The notes beneath the pieces were generated by a model. The model searched no databases. It was not told where the DNA came from and saw nothing but the letters and a program-made list of their open reading frames with translations. From Pseudoneurospora amorphoporcata (lineage: Eukaryota; Ascomycota; Sordariomycetes; Sordariales; Sordariaceae), in contig MU859139.1 of NCBI GenBank assembly GCA_033297205.1, forward strand, positions 1-64,000: a DNA stretch of 64,000 nt. Direction: 5' to 3'. Every line of letters starts with the position of its first letter. Position 1 is the first letter of the stretch. The translations under genes were made by a program, and so were the position numbers. Positions 1 to 11,600 of the stretch are shown here, piece after piece.

Positions 1-255
1 TAGCCAGACCTCCGCACACTTCCTCCCCCTTCCTCTCTTCATGCAACAACGCATATCCCATCCTACCCCATACGGTGCCCTCTCGCCCCGTGATAACGCT
101 GTAATTACGCTGCTTCCTTCAGCACTGCTGTCGTACCACCGCTTCCGTTCCGCTTAGCTACAAGTGCATAGTTCACTATAGCGTCCCTATACTAGTACTA
201 TCATCATAGGCTAGTTAGAGTATTGCAGCAAACAGAAATCTATAGCGGTACCGCC

Positions 256-1455
256 TTAACTAATGGTACGCTCAGTAGAAGCGGAACCGCCGCCAGAGCT
301 AGAATTGTTTTTATAGAACTAGACGGTGGTCTTATTACGCCAGTCGCGCTCCTCGAAGTTAGTAGCGAGCTTGCGATGTAGGGCAAGCTACTTATCGTAA
401 TCGTTAAGAGCGGGGAGCTCCTACTAATAAGCAATAGTATTACGGATCTCGTTAGTAACTTTTATCTTTAAGTAATAGGTCTTCATAGAGTCGTCGAGGT
501 CGCAGCGGTCGATAAGGGTGGTAAATCTATCTTTAAAATCGAGCTACTTCTAACCCTTGGTTATTTTTAGGGTCTCTAGGTCACAACGGGACTCGAGGGT
601 AAGATCTATATGGTCGTACTTGGTATTGAGGTAAGCGAGCAGATCCTCACCAGTCTTCTACTTCCTCTTATCCTTGTCAGCTTCCTTTAGCAACGGCATG
701 GCCTGGGCGGAGAGGGCGTGAAAGGCAGCGCCACTAAGGCACTGCATAATCTGGGCGAACTTATAACGTTCATCTTGATCGAAGTACTAAGTATCCTGAA
801 ACCAATAGAGCTCGATTTTAGCACGCTAGGCGCGGTAAGACTCAGCGCGTTTGACGGCGGTGCTACCCTCGCCAATAAAGACCTCAAGGTCCTTATTAAT
901 CCTAAATTTGGAGGTAGACATGTCGTCGTCTATAGGGGCAGCTTCGGGAGGGATAACTCCTAAGTATATAATCTTCTTGAAATCTTTAATAGTATCGCTC
1001 TTCTCCCTAAATTTGGCGGTAGCGTCCTTCTTAAATTTACTGTAAGCGTCGGTAGCAGCATTAAGCGCAATATTAGTATTAGTAAACTTGCTCTAAATAA
1101 TAGTAAACTACTTTTCGAGATAGGTAATTTTGTTATTGAGCTTAGCAATGGTCACGTCCTGGTTTGCCAGCTGCTCTGTGTTATCGGCGAGCGTGTCGTT
1201 AGCGACTGCGACGAAGGAGTTTGCCTTAATTACGTCCTGGTCGATGAGTCAGGCGAGCGCGATAATAGTATGGCTGAAGGCGGGATGGTTAGTAAGCTTA
1301 GAGGCGATGTTAAGGTCGCTCTGCTCAGTTGGGGCACCGGGGTCGGGACTGCCGTTGAGGGCCTCTATAATATTCTCGAAGAGTTGCTCGTGAGCGGGGT
1401 CGACGATAGAGCCGATGGCGGAGATGGCAACGTCAACGTCGGTAACGGACGACAT
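256..1455 (-). pseudogene. RIP-degraded LTR-retrotransposon gag
   Basis: Read on the minus strand from the ATG at 1455, one frame stays coherent for 400 codons to a TAA at 256-258. It is interrupted by about eleven TAG codons and one TGA (1249-1251). Almost every TAG sits where CAG (Gln) would fit, as expected from C-to-T change at CpA (RIP). The middle of the frame (roughly 870-420) resembles the retrotransposon Gag domain: an alpha-helical, charged region with a pattern like YLNTKYDHIDLTL followed by DFKDRFTTLIDRCDL. An N-terminal stretch is coiled-coil-like. No CCHC zinc knuckle and no pol is visible in the remaining 255 bases to the window edge. This assigns it to LTR retrotransposons by resemblance only; Ty3 and Copia types cannot be separated from what is here. 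It is not functional. Confidence 0.75.
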
Positions 1456-1984
1456 TTATTAGCTCGATTAATGAAGGGGATAAATGCTACTTTGTAAGTG
1501 GGAAGCCCTACCTTGTAGGCGCTGGGGAGAATCACGGTGCGATTTGTGGTGTTGCTGGTCGGACTCGAGGTCGAACTTGCTAGCGGCGCAATACGACCGA
1601 AACTGTCGTAGTACGATGAGAAAGGTCGCGGGCACGTCGGAGATTCTTACGACGGCGGCGATTAATTGAGATAGAGTTGTACGCTCGCAGCGTAATAGTA
1701 GGTACAACTAACTATCATAGTGCAGGGCGAGGTAGGGGGTAGATATAATATACGTAGTTATACGAGGAGATAGGAAGGGAAGAGAGGAAGGTGTGCAGTC
1801 TAAATATAGGGATGCCTTAAATCTAGACTGAGACCCACTAGTGTATACATACGTGCGATCCTATTGGCCAATAGCCAATAGGAACTCGATGGCTGTGCCA
1901 GTTGTGCAGCGCATCACTAGTGCTATTACAGGTAATCCTGTAATAGAAAGTGTAAATGAGAAGATAGAGTTTTATACTCATAAC

Positions 1985-2296
1985 TGTCACAGGTCTGGCG
2001 CCCAGTACTAGCATCTGGCACACGGTTAGCCAGACGACGAGTGCCGGCAATGCACGCCAAGCCGGCAAGGCACCGGCAGGCCCAGAGCCCGTTGGTCCCC
2101 TCCAGCCTCCATACGATTACATACCTAGACCGTGGGGCTGCCTCAGGCAGTCAGGCACCTATACCAGCGCACGGCCTTAAAGGATAGGCGACAAGGTCCG
2201 CCCTACGGGCCAGTCTTTCTTCTCTTTTCTTCTCGTAGAACCTTAATTGATTATCTTGGTGTCAGCACCTGCGTACCGCTCTGTTGTCCCCTTACA
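1985..2296. mobile_element. Solo LTR, copy 1 (312 bp)
   Basis: A 312-bp segment starts TGTCACAGG and ends CCCCTTACA (TG...CA ends). It is flanked by perfect 5-bp direct repeats ATAAC at 1980-1984 and 2297-2301. A second copy of identical length lies at 2766-3077. The TG/CA termini, the 5-bp target duplication and the lack of internal coding sequence identify a solo LTR left by recombination between the two LTRs of a full element. This copy is less mutated than copy 2. Orientation is unknown. Because it has duplications on both sides, it is probably not the 5' LTR of the gag element to its left. Confidence 0.85.
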
Positions 2297-2406
2297 ATAA
2301 CTATTTAAATCTAAATAAGTATTTAAATAAAATAAAATGCTATGTGTATTCTAATATGCACCCTGATAACTATACTATCACATCTACATTTATTTGTATT
2401 TATAAT

Positions 2407-2482
2407 GAGAAGCGCTACTCGCACGTTGACAAAACTCTACTCGCACGTGGATCTACATTTTTTTCCTATATATAACCCGAAC
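2407..2482 (+). repeat. Left terminal inverted repeat
   Basis: The left arm of the 8-bp-TSD element ends at AACCCGAAC. It carries two copies of the submotif CTACTCGCACGT separated by CAAAACT. Differences from the right arm are nearly all transitions, consistent with RIP after insertion. Confidence 0.85.
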
Positions 2483-2765
2483 CCTAGCGACCTACTATAG
2501 TCTCGCACCAGTCTGGGTTATACCATGCCCGCCAAGCTCCTAGATTTCAGCCTAGTATACGTTTAGACCCCTATAGTCGTACTACACTAGCCACCCTAGT
2601 CTGGACGCTTAGACCAACCCAGACTGGGCAGTTTAACTCTTGTGATTTTCTAGCACTAGCACTAGTACCTTATCGTACTACTTCCTTTACTAAACTACTA
2701 TCGTATACATTATTATATTATAATCCTTCAATTTACTACGTCGCGCATCATTAAATATTATTAAG

Positions 2766-3077
2766 TGTTATAGGTTTGGCGCCCAGTACTAACATCTGGC
2801 ACGCGGTTAGCCAGACGACAAGTGCTGGCAACGCATGCTAAGCTGACAAGGTACCAGCAGGCCTAAAACCGTCGGTCCCCTCTAGCCTCTATACAATTAT
2901 ATACCTAGACTATAGGGCTGCCTTAGGCAGTTAGGCACCTATACTAACGTACGGCTTTAAAGAATAAGCGATAAGGTCCGCCCTACAGGCCAGTCTTTCT
3001 TCTCTTTTCCTCTCGTAGAACCTTAATTGATCATTTTAGTGTCAGCACTTGCGTACCGCTCTGCTGTCCCCCTTATA
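2766..3077. mobile_element. Solo LTR, copy 2 (312 bp), nested
   Basis: This is the same 312-bp LTR as 1985-2296. It starts TGTTATAGG and ends CCCCCTTATA; the terminal CA has become TA. It is flanked by perfect 5-bp repeats TTAAG at 2761-2765 and 3078-3082. Nearly all differences from copy 1 are C-to-T or G-to-A, so this copy has been hit harder by RIP. It lies within the 2407-3616 element, so it inserted after that element did. Confidence 0.85.
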
Positions 3078-3542
3078 TTAAGTAAACAAAGCGCTAGCAT
3101 TTGTTAATAATATGGAATAATCTATCATTTTTCTATACATTTCCCTAGCTAATCGCGATATAGATAATTAATATAGTAACTCAGCTGACGGGCGCATGCG
3201 ACCGTGGCGCTCACATTCCCTATAGTCTCATTGACCCCTCTCTTCTTAATCGCGCATAGATTAATATAGAGTGCAGTGCAATATAGTGAGCTCAATCGAG
3301 CTCAATCGGGCGACCTTAATTGAATGCGACATGTAAAAGTACGACTGTGCCGCTAAGTATCCTGTAAGACCGCTATATAAATGTCCTATAAGAACTGGGT
3401 CTGAGTGCAAATTTGGGGGTACGTGCGCTGTAGTCTGGAATCTGGGCTTGGCATAGCATAGCAACCTTGAAAGATTGAAATGCCTAGATGTGCTTGGCGA
3501 AATTTATAAAAGAATACATCTGCCATAGCAGACTTCGAGCGA

Positions 3543-3616
3543 GTTCGGGTTATGTATGGGAAAAAAATATAGATCTACGTGCGAGTAGAGTTTTGCCAAC
3601 GCGAGTAGCGCTTCTC
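3543..3616 (-). repeat. Right terminal inverted repeat
   Basis: This is the reverse complement of the left arm at 2407-2482, with a 2-bp deletion and several transitions. It is immediately followed by the 8-bp duplication TTTATAAT at 3617-3624. Confidence 0.85.
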
Positions 3617-3624
3617 TTTATAAT

Positions 3625-5300
3625 ACTTTCCTAACTCAAACTATAAATTTTATTTAAATATTATATAAGCCTTCACATTCTATATAACAACGTACTTATC
3701 TACTATTAATTTAAAGGATAATAGCGTTATTACTACTGTTATAATTTAATTATATTAACAATCGCTACTAATATTGACCATTATAGATTTATCTCAATAC
3801 TTAAGAAACTTAATTAATTATATTTATAATATAACGCTTACCTTACTTACTAATAAATATTTATATATTAATCTAAGTATATATACTCAAATCCTCCCCT
3901 TTAATTAAAAATTTATTAAGATTCTTATTTCCTACTACCGAATATATACTTTTACAATAGTTAACGACCTATTAGTATAGAGATTAAAATACCTTCGCTA
4001 TATCGACTATAATTTTCTATTACTTGTCCTAGAAAACTTTCACAACAACTTAAACTCTCCCCTCTATGGAAAGAAACTTCTACGTATTTATAAAAATATT
4101 GTTAAATTTATTTAAAATATTGCTAAAGTCAGTTAAAGTACTAAAAGAGCTGCTGGTAGATATACGAAGATAGCGAGGCATATCGCAATCGATTGGAAAT
4201 ACGAGGCACTGTTGCGAGAGGACAAGAGCTAGACAAAAAAATAATACGACAACGCAATCACCAATTAAACAAAAATAATTTAAACTGATCAAACTAATTA
4301 AATGCAATCAAGACTAATTGCACGTTGCATATATTAATAACAGTTTAAGAAAATTGAATACAATAGAGCTCAGACATAACAATACAGAAAATTAAGCGAA
4401 AATAACTCTATTGCAACTAAAAAATATGCAGCTTAACGGATATACCTTAATTTGCTAGCAAAATAGCGGGTAGGGGAAGTACCTTATTTTTTAGGTACGA
4501 GTCGCTGGTCGTGTACGAGTCGCTGGTCCTGACTAGTGGCCCCGCCGCTAGTCAGACGGTCGATTTTGAAGACCTGACGAGTAGGCAGGCCTTATTGAAC
4601 GACAGCAGCTGCTTCACTTATAAGGCGGCGGGGATCCATGAGCTGCAGTGTCTACTGACGATGAAGGCGCCTCAGTCTCTTGTTTTCTCTATCATTGATG
4701 GGGAAAATATGTTGTCCATGTATGCAGGTTAGCACACAATAATCAAGGCGATGATTGTTCAAGTAAATTGGTATTATATGCACTGTTGTATGATTGTATG
4801 GTATCTGATATGTATATATATGGTGTATATGGTATATGCAAAATTTCCTCCTTGCTGCCCTCCGGCATCATGATGAACCAGTCTGCTAGATGCCCCCTTT
4901 CTTTTCTTATTCTTGTAACGACAAAGGAAATTGGTATGCTAGGTTAAAAATGCAAATGCTAGAACCACCCATTTAAACCCATGCTGTGTATGTAGCCCTG
5001 TAATGTCTTAACTCCATGAAAACAAAGCCAAAAAAGCCACATGCAAAATCTCTTCGACAACATCCAGGTTGAAGAATGATGATAATGATAATGATAAGGG
5101 GAGTAGAGTGCCAGACTTTTCCTCCATTACCGGGCGGAAAGGAGCAAAGGGGAGTATTCACTCTTGACTGATCTGAAGAAATCTGTTCTTCAATCATTGA
5201 TCAAGATGATGATGATGCCAGATCAACGGATACTGCCCCTTATACCAGGCTCCTTTTTCCATTCCATCTCAAAGCACGTGCCGCAAGTTCAGCCTGGAAC
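3625..5300. other. AT-rich RIP-type tract, then intergenic
   Basis: 3625-4490 is very AT-rich, rich in TpA and stops in all frames, and looks like RIP-degraded repeat DNA. A minus-strand frame at 4080-4307 and a broken plus-strand frame in the same place are too decayed to identify. Composition changes abruptly near 4490. At that boundary there is an 18-bp near-tandem repeat (4495-4528) and a perfect 8-bp inverted repeat CTGACTAG/CTAGTCAG (4529-4536, 4548-4555). 4511-4732 holds a 73-codon frame with no recognisable feature. 4733-5300 shows nothing identifiable. Confidence 0.6.
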
Positions 5301-7159
5301 TTAGCAAGCACCATACCTCACACCTCTCTTCCCCAACTCCTTCCTGCCCACCGCGTCCTCGGGCCAAATCCACCCGCGACTCCTCTTCGCCTCTCTCTTC
5401 TCCGCCAACTGCGGCTGCGGCATCCACTCATCCCTAGCCAACGCCTTGCGTCTCGTCCCCTCAGCCGGCGCGCCAATCTCGCTCTTCCAATGTACCTGTC
5501 CCAGAACAGGCTCGTCACCAGCAAGCATGCACAGTCCCCAAAGCGCCAAGCAAGCCGTCATGGGCACCTCATTCACATTCTCCGCGCTGACAGCGGCCTG
5601 AGAACCAGTAGCAGCAAGCTGCACGCTTCCGACCTCGAGGTACCCGAAGTGGGGAGTGGTGTCAGTCCCGTTGCGAACAAACACCAACTCGATCTCCGTC
5701 AGGATGAACCCGTACCGACATCCGTGCTCGCGCATGACGTGGTGGAGGTGCGCGAGACCGCGGAGGTACTCGACCCGCTTGATGTTGCCCTCGACGCGCA
5801 TGCCCGTGTTGAAGCGGTCGAAGGACTTGACGAGCCCGACGACGCGCGCGGTTGGCTTGCCGCCGAAGATGGCAGCTACGCTGTTGGTGGCGGATTCGCC
5901 AGCCACGTTGGCGATGAACATGTTTTCTGTTGCTGCTGAGGAGGCGGCGGCGGCGGCGGGGTTGACGGCGGCCATGGGGCTTTTGGAAGGGACGGAGAGC
6001 TGGAGGGGGCGCTGCGAGCAGAGGGCCAAGGCGGCGTTGAGCTTGGGGAGGTAGTGCGCGGAGTAGATGGAGTGGAGAGCGGCTTCGGTCTCGGGGTGGC
6101 GATGACTTGAAACGGCGGCCGGGAGCAGAGCTTGCGAGATGGGCACCGAGAGGCAGGCGGAGGCGCCGGGGATGGAGAGGATGGAGGCCGCGGTGAAGGA
6201 GGTCCAGGGGCGAATTTGTCGGACGTCCCACCAGAAGTGCTTGGTATGGGGATCCCGGAGCGGGAAGGAGATGGTGCGGACGAGCGAGGGGGCCGGGTTC
6301 GACGAGGTGAGGTAGGATAGGAGGGTCGTCGAGGGCGCCATGTCAGGGGTGATGGGAGTGGCGGCGGCGAGAGGCGAAGGTGCGCGCGGCGCATAGGACT
6401 GGTACATGAATGATTCTGGCTGAGGGAACTGGGCCTGGGGCTGCGGTGTGGGCGACGGGCTGAGGCTGGTCCGAGACTGGGACGGCACGTAGGTCGGCAT
6501 CTGGCGGTAGGTGGGATAGCCATATCTCTCGATGGTCACGTTGTCCAGGCTGCAGGAGGAAGCCCGGCGAGAGTGAGGTACTGATGAAGGCTCGGCAACA
6601 TAGTTGACTGGAGCGAAGACGATGCCGCTGTTGTCCTCGGTGAAGGGGAGAGGAGCCGCGAAGGAGATGGCCTCTGGGTTGGTGTAGCTGCGCTGGTGTA
6701 CAGGTCGGAAGCTGTCGGTGTTGGCCCTGGCCCTTTGGATGTTTGGACCCGGCATTGTCCTCGCACGCTTGGGAGCCGGAACAGCAACGGCGGGTGGATC
6801 GATGGCCTGGTCCTGGCTGCGGATCTTAGGGAGGAGAAGGGGTCCATGGGTACGGATGGGTGACCGGCTCCGGACTGGTGTTGTCCTTCGTGTGCTTGTT
6901 GCGCTCACTGATTCCGAGGGGGACTCAAAGGAGTAGACCGATGAGCTGTGGGAGATGGAGCGAACATGGCTGGGGTTGAAGTTGATCTCGAGGAGAGAAG
7001 TATCAAAAGTAAAGCTTGGCGGAGTGACTGGAAGTTCACACGATGGGAATGTGAATTCGTAAGGAACACCTCCTGCTAGACTATTTCGAAACAACTAACC
7101 GTTAGCATGTGAAGCTGATGGCAGCCAGGGGTAAGGCAAGCAACGACTTACGTAGACAT
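5301..7159 (-). CDS. Conserved-looking fungal protein, function unknown
   Basis: Two exons are proposed: 7152-7159 (ATG at 7157-7159) and 5301-7080. The 71-nt intron has a GTAAGT donor, an internal GCTAAC and an AATAG acceptor. It joins MST to LAGG in frame and gives 595 residues. This is preferred because the long second-exon frame has no upstream ATG of its own (its apparent start is TTG). The first 270 residues are low complexity, rich in Ser, Pro and Arg, and carry short basic stretches such as PKRAR that could act in nuclear import. The C-terminal half (about residues 290-590) is globular-looking, beginning near HFWWDVRQIRPW. I do not recognise a domain. No neighbour suggests a function. 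Confidence 0.7.
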
Positions 7160-8167
7160 GTTGAAAATTGTGTAGTGAAGGAGCGAATTACGAGATTAGT
7201 TGGACGGTAAGGATAGGAAGGAGACCCGCTCCGATAATGATTCTAAGTCGTATGAGAGTGGAGGTGAAAAGGAAGGAAGGGGTTGAAGGTTCGGTGTTGA
7301 CCCGAACACTCCTGAGACTCTAGATGCTTGGAGAGAAGATGATGTTTGGATATGGAGCAAGAAGGGGCAATGAGAGGAGGGAAAGAAGGTTATACTTATC
7401 CTCATGCTCAGATAGAAAACCCGAGATCATAGGCCATGGATGGCCGGAGAGTACGGACCCATGATGCACCAGCAGAGGACTGGAGGATGGATGCCCATTG
7501 CCGGCGCGAGAAATATGGGCATGGGAATACTAGCGTTAAGCGTGGGACCACGGTCGCGAAAACGACATGAGAGACATGTTCGGAGACACAAGGCGTGTAA
7601 GCTGTGCTCGCTCAGAAAGGTACGTATCTCTTGTGAATACTTTTTAGTGTCAGGCGCGAATACCTACCCCCTGATGGAGAGGCCTAAGAGCGATTGCCGA
7701 AAAGACACAGAGAAAAAGAAGAGCGATTGCAGCCCTCAGTGCTACGTTGCTACAGTACCTTTTGCCCTTGTCACGACCCTAGTCTTTGGTGGTTTAGTAT
7801 CTTGGCAGTCGGTTTAAGGCTGGAGCCCATGGACGGTTCTGATTGCCCAGATATCAAAATAAACCTGAAACGCGGAGATCTATGGCGCCCGTCGAGACCC
7901 AGGGTCATGTCACTCGACGTTTTATTTGGGTAGATGAGAGATGGGTTTGTATTCGACGGATAGAATAGCCGCCCTTGTCGTTGTCGCTTTAGAGTCATGA
8001 TGCTTTGAGGTCGACGTCAAAGATGTAAACACAGGTCGAAAACACCACTCAGGAGATGATGATAGGACAGACTGATAGCATACCGATAATCTTGAATCAG
8101 TTATCTGCGTCAACATGTCAGATCGGGAAAGGAAGCACAATGGACAAAGGAAACAAAGAAGACGTAC

Positions 8168-8614
8168 CGGCCAGTCCATAACCGTTCATTCCATGTGGAA
8201 GCTTCCTCAAAACGCTGGATGGCCCAAGCTCCCTTGGTGAGACTTGAAAGCAACAAGGGCCCTTTTCCCTTCTGGGAAGCCCTAGTTCTGAGAAGTTGAA
8301 GGTAGATGCGCATCTCAGCAACACCATTGGCTTGAGATCCCATGTCGATGCAAGCCGCCATGCAGGCGTCTATGAGTCATATTTAGACACATGGTCCCGC
8401 CTACAGCGTAGTAACAACGGTACTTGTTGAAGCTGTTCTCGAGATCTGGGGCCCAGGCGCCAAGGCGCGGGACGACGTTGGCAGCTGTAGTGTAAGAGCG
8501 GGCCAGGGACAGGACCTCTTCTGTTGGAGCATTGTCTTTGGCGACAGTGGGAACAAATGATAAGTGAAGACGGGGCGGAACGCAATGGGGGTCGATCATG
8601 CTGCCAGATGCCAC
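8168..8614 (-). pseudogene. Possible gene relic, two frames
   Basis: On the minus strand, a frame from 8614 reads plausibly as protein (SLARSYTTAANVVPRLGAW...) to about 8385. There the coherent reading shifts to a second frame (ACMAACIDMGSQANG...) that runs to a GTACGT donor at 8167. No intron of normal size fits between them, so a frameshift is likely if this is a gene at all. I do not recognise the family, and no flanking exons could be defined. Confidence 0.2.
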
Positions 8615-11600
8615 TTCGGCGCGGGGTCATCACGACGGTGCTTCCCGCAGCACATCGCAGCCACGGCCATCGAGTCGAGCCACGACACGTCTGATGGAGC
8701 AAGGCTTCGAACCCATCGCGTCCTTTTCTCGCAACACCACCCGGACACCACCGCACCACCATCACCACCACCAACCCCGCGGCGACGAGGGCATGCTAGG
8801 CCGTTGAGCCGGACTGCTGAACGGACCCATCCGCAGAGTCGAGAAGCCATACGGAAGGCTGCCACGGCTCGACTATAGAAGGTCAGGCACAGATGCAAGG
8901 CCAGCTCTTTCCACTGAATCCAGAACGCCCCCAGAAACGGTTCTGATACGACAGCTAAAAGACATTCGTCTCCCGCTATCTCAGTGATAGTGATAGCTCG
9001 CAATGTCCATACATATTGCATTGCATGCCAGGCCGACACTATCAAAAAAGTAAGGCGGGTTGGGCACCCATCCTCTCCATCCTTTCTTTCGACTCTTTCG
9101 GCTATCCGGAGTTTGGGCCTGCTCGTTGATGTCTCGCTCGCATCATGTTTCTGCTCGAGATTCCAAAGCTGCTCCACGACCGTTCCCCGCTACCAGTCGC
9201 ATCTCACCTCTGGGCAGAGGAACTGCAGAGCTAGGAGGAACATCCGACCCTATGGCGGCCCTATTTTTGGTGGATCCATCGGCTGCTTAGCTTTTCTCTG
9301 ACCTTCAACGTCTTCGAGGAAGAGGCCGGGTTTCGGTCGAGAGTTTTGATGACGGTTCATGATGCGAGCGGTTACTGAAATTGCATTGTATTACGAATGA
9401 CCGCCGGAGGCAACCAAGGCCGGGATCGAGCAGGTCCCGTGTCTTTTTAGAAGAGGCTGGAAGATTGCAACAGCATGAATTCTCAGCTGCCTTTCGGTTT
9501 CTCACCGACACTAAGCGCCACAAAGCAGAGCATGTTCAGGTTAGGTTGAAGATGTCAAGCTAACGACTGTAGGAAGCGCGGGCGCTTGCGTACCTAATGA
9601 CGCTTGCGGTCAGTTGTTAAGGATTTGTATTAGCTGCAGCATTGAGAGCTAACGGAGCGGGTCGGGTTAAATCAAACAGCCGCCCAATCGTGCCTTCACC
9701 GTGCTTAGGTAATTTCCTAGGCCTTTCAATCAGGGCATGAACATGCGCTAATAACATCAGCGGTGGCTGGGCGGTTACGGAAATTGTTAGAGACCGTCTT
9801 TGCCAGCCCAATCGACATCCGAAGCTCTCCTGTTCATTATCTGATAAAATGCGTTCAAAATTGCTTCATTCCTCAATTTTCAAAAAGGCTTGATAACGAT
9901 GGAACAGGCCGACAGTTGCACAGCCTCATTACGAGGTTTTCTAGGCGCTTAACATGTCGGGTCTCCCTCATGTCAAAGGAGGGAGGATCTTCGGATCGGA
10001 AACCTACCTCTACAGCGTTGACAACTTTTAAGCGCCCGTCCAACATGTAGGACGATATTCATTCCCTTCGTACACGACACCTAGAGGGCGGTCAGCCACA
10101 AGGTCTTGTCGCACAACAACTCCCAACCCCCTTCTTGAACTCACCGAGCAACATTATCAGTTTGAGAGACAAACCTACCTTCGGAAGATACGGCAGCAAG
10201 GTCAAAGCCGTGCCTCTGAGTAACGTCCCTCATCCTCATGCAACTACATACTGCACCCCAAGCCCTTGGCATGAAAAACTTAACACTTCATCGCTTCTGG
10301 TCCTCGCCTGGATGATACCGAGAATTGCGCGAGAACCATAATGGAGATTTTCCGAGTCGGAGTCGTCTCGTCCGTTTACCTAACGTCGCCGGCAGCGGCC
10401 CGCGGCCTTTTCTCCGAACGGAGGCTTTTCAACAACATTGACGGTTTTTGCAGATTTGTTCTCCAATTTTTCATGCAACAGCAGATCCACGATCTGCAAG
10501 TTCTGCAACTCCGCTGTTGTGCTGTCAGTCACACTTTGAAAGCGCTTTTCCTTTTTCTGTCTTTCTTTTCACTTACCAGTCTTCCCCCCCCCCTGTCTTT
10601 GCGTGCCGCATGGAAGCCCGACCAGTTCACATATCCCCACAAGGGTCCGATTGTATATACCGTTGACCAATCAGAATTCTTAACTCGACTTATACCACTA
10701 AAACTATTGCCTTTTCGGACATGGGGGAAATATCCCCGTCGATTGGACGACGTTGAACCTACCAACATATAGGAATCATGTGTGTGGGTGGTATGTAATG
10801 CCCTGCGTATGGAAGGGCACATAACCAAAGACTCGAAGTTGTCTGGAATTCTACCGACTCTCTCCTTTGGCCAGTTCAGTCTGGGCCTGGAAGAAATCAT
10901 AAAAAAAATAAAGGGAAGACTGCACCGGAAGAAAAGACATGGCGAAGACACAGGAAAAAAAGCGGAGTCATCCACACGTACTAAAAAACATGCAGAACAC
11001 TATATGGACTAGGCCAACACTAACAACGCAAGCTAGGCATCCCGACTAATGCTAGGTGAGGTGTCAAACTCCGACTCCAGTGTTATCCATTCGACTAAAC
11101 ATGTGGTGCCATCGTCCGTCCCGAGTACCAGACCTTCGGCAGTTTCTTTTTCTTCTCCCACTTCTTGACATTTTTTGTGCTTCATTGTTTCATGTGGCAG
11201 CGGGAGAAACATAAAACAAGTGCTTTCCTGCAAGGCATACTCCCATCCTTTTTGGAAGTTTGACCATTCATATCCTCACGATCTCCTATGACCAGTGTCG
11301 TGGTGCGGGGGAAAAGGAAAACTTCATGTATATGTGTGAAAAAGCACGTCAAGTCCCATTCACATGTGGGAGCGTGACTCATGAATAAGAGAAAGAGAAG
11401 AAAAAAAGGGTAAAAGATACTCCGTTATCTGCCGACATGGCATGATTTGATGTGCCTGGTCTTTGTGTTGTCCATGTCTAGAAAGGTCTGATACTGAGGC
11501 TTTTTACTAATGCCCAGATATGATCTTGAGCTTCCATCCAGTGGATGGATAATGCAGGTCATATCACGGATATCAGACAAACTGACCAGTTGAGCTTGCA

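Larger units (their letters stand above)
2407..3616. mobile_element. Non-autonomous DNA transposon, 8-bp TSD (hAT-like)
   Basis: A 1,210-bp element is bounded by terminal inverted repeats at 2407-2482 (76 bp) and 3543-3616 (74 bp). The arms begin GAGAAGCGCTACTCGC and match apart from a 2-bp gap and a few transitions. Each arm contains a repeated CTACTCGC-type motif. It is flanked by a perfect 8-bp direct repeat TTTATAAT at 2399-2406 and 3617-3624. An 8-bp duplication with T at position 2 and A at position 7 fits the hAT superfamily, although long inverted repeats are unusual for hAT, so the family is inferred from the duplication only. No transposase frame is visible. A solo LTR (2766-3077) is nested inside; without it and its duplication the element is about 893 bp. 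Confidence 0.85.

Noticed and set aside
1..1804. Possible terminal inverted repeat between pyrimidine-rich 6-40 and purine-rich 1765-1804
   Set aside because: The match is patchy and explained by low-complexity pyrimidine tracts; no flanking duplication was found.
1985..2296. LTR copy 1 as the 5' LTR of the gag element
   Set aside because: It has a target duplication on both of its own sides, so it is a separate solo LTR.
7440..7817. Plus-strand 125-codon frame with RRHKACKLC and a GTACGT
   Set aside because: No second exon or domain could be found. The Cys pattern is too short for a zinc cluster.
8596..9177. Minus-strand 193-codon frame
   Set aside because: No recognisable domain, irregular composition, and overlap with open frames on both strands; likely chance.
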